Source: Hymenopellis radicata (Eukaryota; Basidiomycota; Agaricomycetes; Agaricales; Physalacriaceae). Taken from it: a stretch of 12,350 bases of DNA. Below, piece by piece: positions 7,585-12,350 of this stretch; the first letter of the stretch is position 1; each line of letters begins with the position of its first letter. The DNA is taken from NCBI GenBank assembly GCA_015501595.1, contig JADNRX010001230.1, positions 1 to 12,350 of the forward strand. Reading direction: 5' to 3'. The notes under the pieces were generated by a model. The model did no database searches. It was not told the origin of the DNA and worked only from the letters and a program-made list of their open reading frames with translations. The position numbers and the translations under genes are program-made.

Positions 7585-9074
7585 TATCTGGTCTAGCTTG
7601 CAAAGCTTGTGGAATCGTCTTCATGTTGGATATGCATCTCGTTGTAGTTACAGGGGGAAGACATGTAGATCGAGAGCTCGAATGACATACTTACTGGCTG
7701 AGTAAATGAGCAACCCCCTCCCCCCTCTGACCAGTGACAATCGGCTTGCACCAATATGATTTCGGAAAAGCCTGATGGAGAGCCGAACGACTAGCGAGAA
7801 AGTAGTATTGGTCAAGCGCCCATCGAAATAGAAAAGACATACGAGAAACCGTGGAAAGGTCAATGTCAGACTTGCAGATTGAGGGAGTGCGTTTTCTCGG
7901 ATTGAAATGACGCCGCTGCCTGTGCACACCGTCAGACAAAGAACCAGGTACCGTCTGGGACAACGTACCAATCAATAGTATCCCAGTGACTTTTATCACA
8001 GCGCACACCACGCTTTTCCGGGATCGTACGCAGTGGCTAAGATCGACCATTGAGTACCGACTCCAACCCTTGCGCAGAATCCTTGCGCAGTTGGATTGTG
8101 TGGTGCTTGGGTTGGGATACCTTGGCGTTGATTCTGGGACGCGAGGCCAACTTGAACCGGCCAAGCTTTGACAGCTTCTGGATCCTTTGATTGACTTCAC
8201 TGACGATCCTACATCAGAGTCAGATGGCACGCCCCACGGGAGGCCGGACGCGAACCTACGCGGAAGACCACAGATTCTCTTGATTCCGAACCTTTGACTT
8301 CGACATCTTTGTTGCAATGCCGTTGTACACGCAATATTGTTAATCCATCCTGACTACCGCGTTCAGCGATCTCACTGTCGTGGTCTCCAGCGGCATGGCA
8401 TAGGTCGTCGTCGCTGCGAAGAACAGGATATACCTTGCGTATTCGTACAGCCCGTCTGACCAAGAAGCGAATTCAGAGTGCCTCATGCAACGTCCTTGCT
8501 TACCCTGGCCCTGCTGCTACGTTGTCTCGATTTAGATCTGACGCGTCAGAAACGCGAGTCAAGAAACGTTTTGACTGGAAAGACACTAGTTCAACCGCGC
8601 CGTCCATTCATGAACCGAAGGCAATGTATCCCTCGTGCTCTGAGTCTTTCCGCAGAGGTCGGGTGTTCATACTGCAATGCGCCAGCACTGGGCAATCAGT
8701 TGAAGAAGCAAGATCAAGCGGTTATGTATATGAGGATTGAAATATTCAGACTCCGCATTGGTCCTGCTCACGCACCTTCGACTCGACTTCCATCAAGTGG
8801 CTCCCCAGCAGGTTTCACCCGCCCCCAACACTACACGAGAAAAAAAAAGCTGCATACAAGTTGTTTCACAGCGCTGTTTGTATCGTCCACCTCAGCAGTT
8901 CGATCTGTGCGTGTCCCTCTTTCTTTTCTTGGCTTACACCAATATTTTCGTTCAGGCGACAAACGTTCGTGTCCGACGCGTCTCCGTCAGGCTCTTTTTG
9001 AAGGCAAGTCATTTATTCTTCTTTTCCCTTCACCTTAACACACTCAACGACGAATTTCTTCCTAGCATTTCGCT
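7585..9074. other. Long interval with no recognisable gene
   Basis: Open frames exist on both strands, the longest being 7691-8317 minus (208 codons) and 8478-9038 plus. They overlap one another, carry no recognised domain and have arginine/serine-rich shadow-like composition. Either could be a decayed exon. From about 8885 to 9074 pyrimidine-rich runs lead up to the F-box start codon and probably contain its promoter and 5' leader. Confidence 0.4.
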
Positions 9075-9215
9075 ATGATGCCATCCTCAAATACTTCTCT
9101 CCCACCCGAACTCGTGGACATAATCATCCAGCATCTTTCCGGTCACAAATATGCCCTGCGGAGCTGCGCGCTAGTATCGCGCACCTGGTCGGGGTTCAGT
9201 CAGCATGTTCTATTC
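9075..9215 (+). pseudogene. F-box gene, 5' fragment, cut by hAT insertion
   Basis: ATG ATG at 9075 follows a CT-rich leader. The 47 codons contain a clear F-box start: SLPPELVDIIIQHLSG, then LRSCALVSRTWSGFSQHVLF. This matches the LPxELVDIII...CALVSRxW...LF pattern common in mushroom F-box proteins. F-box domains bind Skp1 in SCF ubiquitin ligases, with the rest of the protein choosing the substrate. The last codons lie within the target duplication. The first three bases of the transposon, TAG, are an in-frame stop, so translation would end after 47 residues. The remainder of the gene resumes at 10366 in the matching frame. Confidence 0.85.
9208..9215. repeat. Target-site duplication, left (TTCTATTC)
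   Basis: Identical to 10358-10365. It lies inside the F-box coding sequence. Confidence 0.92.
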
Positions 9216-9229
9216 TAGAGTTTATAAGT

Positions 9230-9425
9230 CCGGTTGGGTCCGGTTGCGGCACCCAAATTTGGAAGGACCGGCAACCGCAACCGGTTGCCCAACACGACTT
9301 TTTGCGTCAACCGTGGACCGCAACCGGTCCTCGACAAGGACCGGTTGCAACTGCGGTCTTTCACTGGTCCACAACTGGTTGGGACCACTAGTGGTCGCAA
9401 CCAGTCGCGACCGGTTGGAACTGAG
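9230..9425. repeat. Subterminal ACCGGT/CCGGTTG cluster, left end
   Basis: Dense ACCGGT-containing words such as AACCGGTTGC and GACCGGTTG occur in both orientations. They are comparable with the clusters of the larger element but with a G or C after the core instead of A. Candidate transposase-binding sites, by inference. Confidence 0.65.
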
Positions 9426-9666
9426 ACGGACTGCCCCCTTCCGCATCCCGCACCACACTCGCTGTCTTTTCATGCCCCGTCCGCATCCCGCAGCAATTGC
9501 GACGGGAGCATAGGCGGTGCATGATGGATTGACATGAGGTGGGTGTGGGAGGAAGGGAAATTGGAGGTGGGGGATGGTGATAGATTCTGGGAATGGTGCC
9601 TCAGGCGAGGGCTTACCCGTGAATAGGAAGAGGTAATCTATATTAAAGAGTTAGTATAACGAAAGA

Positions 9667-9694
9667 GTTGACGGCGCCCACAGGCGCCGCCAAC
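9667..9694. repeat. GC-rich 12-bp stem-loop
   Basis: GTTGACGGCGCC pairs with GGCGCCGCCAAC around the loop CACA, with one mismatch. It is internal to the 1142-bp element. Confidence 0.6.
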
Positions 9695-9885
9695 ATCAAA
9701 AAGAAGAGAAAGAAAAACATACAAGTCTGCTACGTCGCCTGCAGACGACGCGGCAGCCCGTATCCACCGCCCCCGCTCTTCAAGCGTGCTCAACGGTGCG
9801 GCAGGTGGCGTCATGACTCGTTCCTCCGGTGGTTGTCGTTTGCTGCCCGTTTGCAGGGGCTTACACATCCTGCTAATGTTGCCGT

Positions 9886-10008
9886 GGAGACGACGCAAAG
9901 TCGTCTCCTGCTCCATCGATGTGCCGACTCAAAGTCGAGCACAGGCACTGAAATCACCGACTTGAGGTCGGGTGACGCTGCTATCATCGCCGACTTGAAG
10001 TCGGGCGA
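9886..10008. repeat. Array of four short stem-loops
   Basis: The stems are at 9886-9908 (GGAGACGAC/GTCGTCTCC, perfect), 9921-9942, 9954-9974 and 9987-10008. The last three share a core CGACTYRARGTCG-like palindrome (CGACTCAAAGTCG, CGACTTGAGGTCG, CGACTTGAAGTCG). The first is nearly the reverse complement of 6543-6566 in the larger element. Confidence 0.65.
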
Positions 10009-10196
10009 CAAGTGGTGGTGAGAGTGAAGGTAAGAAGAAGGAGAGATGCACTGATCGGATGCTGACGCGTCACCTCAGATCTCGGCCCGAGTCGCCGGAT
10101 CTGGAGGAAATACTTGAGATGGCTCGTTTGGCCACGCAAGGGCCCGTTTGACTCAGAAAAAATTTGTAAATTCATCTTTAATATATAGGTACATTA

Positions 10197-10345
10197 TCCG
10201 GTTGCAACCGGTCTCAACCAGTCTGTACCGGTCCAGCAAGAAATAGCGAAATGTTAGAACCGGCAACCGGTTGCTTGCTAACCGGTCCAAAATCGGTTGC
10301 AGTCCGGTTGGGTCCGCCGGTCCTACCCGGTCCTACCAACCAGAC
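10197..10345. repeat. Subterminal ACCGGT/CCGGTTG cluster, right end
   Basis: Repeated AACCGGT, TACCGGTCC and CCGGTTG words mirror those of 9230-9425, ending 12 bp inside the right tip of the element. Confidence 0.65.
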
Positions 10346-10357
10346 TTGTAAACTCTA

Positions 10358-10365
10358 TTCTATTC
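10358..10365. repeat. Target-site duplication, right (TTCTATTC)
   Basis: Exact copy of 9208-9215. Confidence 0.92.
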
Positions 10366-11545
10366 CGCGACGCCCCCGTAAAGCTCAACTCCTACAAAAG
10401 GATGGCCAAATTGCTTGACAATCTCACATCCATTCCCCATCTCCAAACGCTCATCCGTGGCCTGACAATCCAGCAACGCGGCAGTGGCGGCACTAATGAT
10501 CTCATCCCAATCCACTGGCAGCAACGCGGCACTAGTGATGATATTCTGTTACCCGCCCACATGTCTTGCCTCGCATCTGTACTTTCTCTTCTCCCGAATC
10601 CCATGAAAGTCGCATTTCCAGGCTGGGCCGTCGATGACATAACAACCCGCTCGTATCTCAATTTGATCCCAAATGTCTTGGGGAACGCGCCTCTCGTCGA
10701 GCTTGATGTCAACGTCTGTTCCGTCGAAACCTTCCGTCATGTTTTTGGGATTTTGGGAGGAACAAACATCAAGCGAGTCAGTTTGTTTGGTGTCCTCAAC
10801 CCTTACAAGGTGGACCCGAAGCCGACACGCAAGCGCTTGCACCTTCCCTCGCTGGAAGGCATTCGCTTTGGAGTTGACACTCTACAGGCGGAATTCCACA
10901 ATCTCCTCACGCATTATTTCGACCTTCCCAATCTGAAGACTTGTGAAATCGTTATACCCTTCGTAGACGATTTACTAGAGTGGCAGGATGTATTGCGTCG
11001 AGGATTTCCTCCCCTCGAGTTGTTCAAAGTGGAACTGGAATGCAGTACGTGCAATCGCTAACTAACTTGGATGTGACACTTGGATCTAACCATAGCTGAA
11101 GGCTTCACCAATGATGTCCTGGCGTGGATCGATGATGATGATAACTTTGGACAAGATGCAATCTGCCCACTCCCGCTTGCTGGTCTGCCCTTCCAACACG
11201 TACACTTCAGCGTAAGCCCCAGAGCCCTCCAAGAGACAAGGACGTACATCGAGTGGTTGTCTTCCACATTTCGTGCCCTCTCTGACTCAAAAGCGACAAT
11301 GCATTTCACGGAGCTTACATTTACGTTCCCGGATCTCCAAGACATCGATACTCTTGGGGAAGCGTGGAATTCGCTTGACGACAGTCTAGCGCATACGACG
11401 TTTAGCGGTGTTCGGAACATTCACTTCGAAAGAAGTCGTCGGGAGGGGCGATTCGTCACGCGGGTAGCATATTATCCGGTCCTTGCAGAGAATGCGGCTT
11501 GTCCTGCCTCGGCTTGCAAGTCGAGGTGTTCTTTGTTTTGTTTAG
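10366..11545 (+). pseudogene. F-box gene, 3' fragment with one intron
   Basis: This continues the frame of 9075-9215 (RDAPVKLNSYKRMAKLLDNL) once the transposon and one duplication copy are set aside. Exon 2 runs to 11044. The intron 11045-11095 (51 nt, GTACGT donor, CTAAC branch-site candidates, CCATAG acceptor) restores phase into TEGFTNDVLAWIDDDD. The body has leucine-rich segments typical of the substrate-recognition half of fungal F-box proteins (HLQTLIRGLTIQQ, LPSLEGIRFGVDTLQ), without a clear LRR consensus. Near the end the frame should change by one base between about 11465 and 11490: the shifted frame reads MRLVLPRLASRGVLCF then TAG at 11543, an ending like the PRLxxRGVL tails of related F-box proteins. 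Without the shift the frame runs to 11682 with cysteine-rich, implausible sequence. The intact protein would have been about 420 residues. The fragment lacks its own start and is probably not translated as such. Confidence 0.75.
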
Positions 11546-12031
11546 GGTACCGGTGCTGGGAGGCGTCAGAGAGGCTGCGCAGCTTAGCTACACGGTGCAG
11601 CTGGAACCCGAAGGCCCGCGCGTACCGGGTTGTGCGCAACGCACTGTATATCCACCATTGTTGTATTCTTTATTCTTGCTAATAGGCTATTGAGCTGGAC
11701 GTTCACACCGCGCAGGGCGGTACATGAACACGCCTGGAACGCCCCAACAATAGGGTCCCCATTATAATTATGTTGAACGTATACGTACCTTTCCTTCCAC
11801 CGCCATCAGCAAGGTTGCCTCCCGCCATCGACGATTCCGCATACAGTCGATGTCGGGCTCGTTCATGGACGGCGGATCCCGGGGAGGTCTGGGTAGCGTC
11901 ACTTTCACGTCAGACCCCCCGACTATTGCAGCGGTGGCCGTCGTACTAAACGTACCCGCCGCCTATCAATATTGGGATCTAGCCCAACGGATCCCGTGCG
12001 TTAACGCTATTCCACCTCTCGATCCGCTATC
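11546..12031. other. Intergenic between F-box and secreted-protein genes
   Basis: A 61-codon frame (11850-12035) is open but has no recognised domain. The stretch should contain the F-box 3' end signals and the promoter of the gene starting at 12032. Confidence 0.35.
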
Positions 12032-12350
12032 ATGACAGGAACCGATTTGTGTCATCTTGGACTCATCATTGCGCTCCTCCAATCCGTTATGGCTTCAGCA
12101 GTTCGGGAATCGGACTGCACTTGGACGACCTCGAACAGGACATTATTCTTTTGCTGAACCGCACGTTTTGACATATACCGTTGGGCCCGTCATCGACGGC
12201 GAGGTTATCCCAGCAAACTTCTCCAGCCGGGACACTGATTCGACAAGAACATTGCTGGACTGGTGGGTTAATACGGTGTAGCATGTTTAACTGAGTCTTT
12301 TCACCGTTCTGACCCGTAGCTTGTTTGCAGTATGAAGGGATCCTCCTTTC
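12032..12350 (+). CDS. Probable secreted protein, 5' part, frameshifted
   Basis: ATG at 12032 begins MTGTDLCHLGLIIALLQSVM followed by ASAVRESDC: a good signal peptide with a likely cleavage after ASA, so entry into the secretory pathway is predicted. The mature part starts with a cysteine and potential N-glycosylation sites (NRT here, NFS downstream). The frame meets TGA at 12155 just after a TTTT run (12149-12152). If one T of that run is extra, it continues AEPHVLTYTVGPVIDGEVIP and then NFSSRDTDSTRTLLDWWVNT. A possible 55-nt intron (12279-12333, GTGTAG to TTTGCAG) would then lead into YEGILL at the window edge. The donor is weak; otherwise the protein ends at the TAG overlapping it. No family is recognised. 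The gene is incomplete here, and the frame break may be real or a base-calling error. Confidence 0.45.

Larger units (their letters stand above)
9216..10357. mobile_element. Non-autonomous hAT-type transposon in F-box gene, 1142 bp
   Basis: The termini are inverted repeats TAGAGTTTAYAAGTCYGGTT with only two mismatches, both transitions, and the first five bases TAGAG fit the YARNG rule of hAT ends. A perfect 8-bp duplication flanks it. ACCGGT and CCGGTTG motifs crowd both ends (about 9230-9425 and 10197-10345). The interior holds stem-loops and a GGGCTTACACATCC block related to modules of the 3129-bp element. There is no transposase ORF. The near-identical tips, perfect duplication and the still-aligned gene halves suggest a fairly recent insertion. 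It depends on a transposase from elsewhere. Confidence 0.9.

Noticed and set aside
7691..8317. 208-codon minus-strand ORF as a transporter-like gene
   Set aside because: The composition is shadow-like, competing frames overlap it, and I could not trace any known transporter motif.
8478..9038. 186-codon plus-strand ORF upstream of the F-box gene
   Set aside because: There is no domain, it overlaps other open frames and extends into the pyrimidine-rich leader of the F-box gene.
9216..10357. The F-box interruption as a large intron
   Set aside because: Its ends are TAGAG...CTCTA, not GT...AG, and the 8-bp duplication fits transposition.
10297..10365. Upstream extension of the 3' F-box ORF from 10297 as its true start
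   Set aside because: That part is the subterminal repeat and right tip of the transposon read in frame, not ancestral coding sequence.
11464..11488. 25-nt GT-AG interval near the F-box 3' end as an intron
   Set aside because: It gives the right downstream frame but is about half the shortest credible intron length in this window.

Overview
The window looks like a stretch of nuclear DNA from a mushroom-forming fungus (Agaricomycetes, Basidiomycota). The reasons are short introns of 50-55 nt with GTAAGT, GTACGT or GTATAC donors, pyrimidine-rich tracts just upstream of start codons, an F-box gene of the type found in large families in these fungi, and dense non-autonomous DNA transposons. No rRNA, tRNA, CRISPR or bacterial-style operon was seen.

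Layout. Positions 1-1500 are mostly non-coding and hold a pair of inverted, structured ~69-bp repeats (315-382 and 718-786) and one doubtful spliced small ORF on the minus strand. Positions 1690-2529 hold a plus-strand gene relic with a weakly HMG-box-like N-terminus and a proline-rich/coiled-coil C-terminus, broken by about three single-base frame changes. Converging on it is an unrecognised minus-strand gene (3581-2659) with five exons and four introns of 50-54 nt, whose reading frame is intact except for one extra base in exon 4. Positions 4448-7576 form a 3129-bp non-autonomous hAT-type transposon flanked by a perfect 8-bp duplication (CCAGATGA). Positions 7585-9074 show nothing recognisable. 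Positions 9075-11545 hold an F-box gene whose F-box has been split by a second, 1142-bp hAT-type element (9216-10357) flanked by a perfect 8-bp duplication (TTCTATTC). Removing that element and one duplication copy rejoins the gene exactly in frame. The window ends in the 5' part of a probable secreted protein gene (from 12032), running off the edge.

The most interesting biology is in the two transposons. Neither carries a recognisable transposase ORF. Their terminal inverted repeats are related but distinct (TAGTGTTTGAAAGT versus TAGAGTTTAYAAGTC). Both have clusters of ACCGGT motifs near both ends, a GGGCTTAC-type module, and near-identical stem-loops inside. The larger one is a giant imperfect palindrome with paired arms, including two 20-bp palindromes that differ by a compensatory base-pair change. 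They look like a related group of structure-rich, trans-mobilised hAT elements, one of which has disabled an F-box gene.

Several genes (1690-2529, exon 4 of 2659-3581, the 3' end of the F-box gene, the gene at 12032) each carry single-base frame breaks. Real pseudogenes or residual indel errors in a draft assembly are both possible; some breaks lie at or near homopolymer runs.
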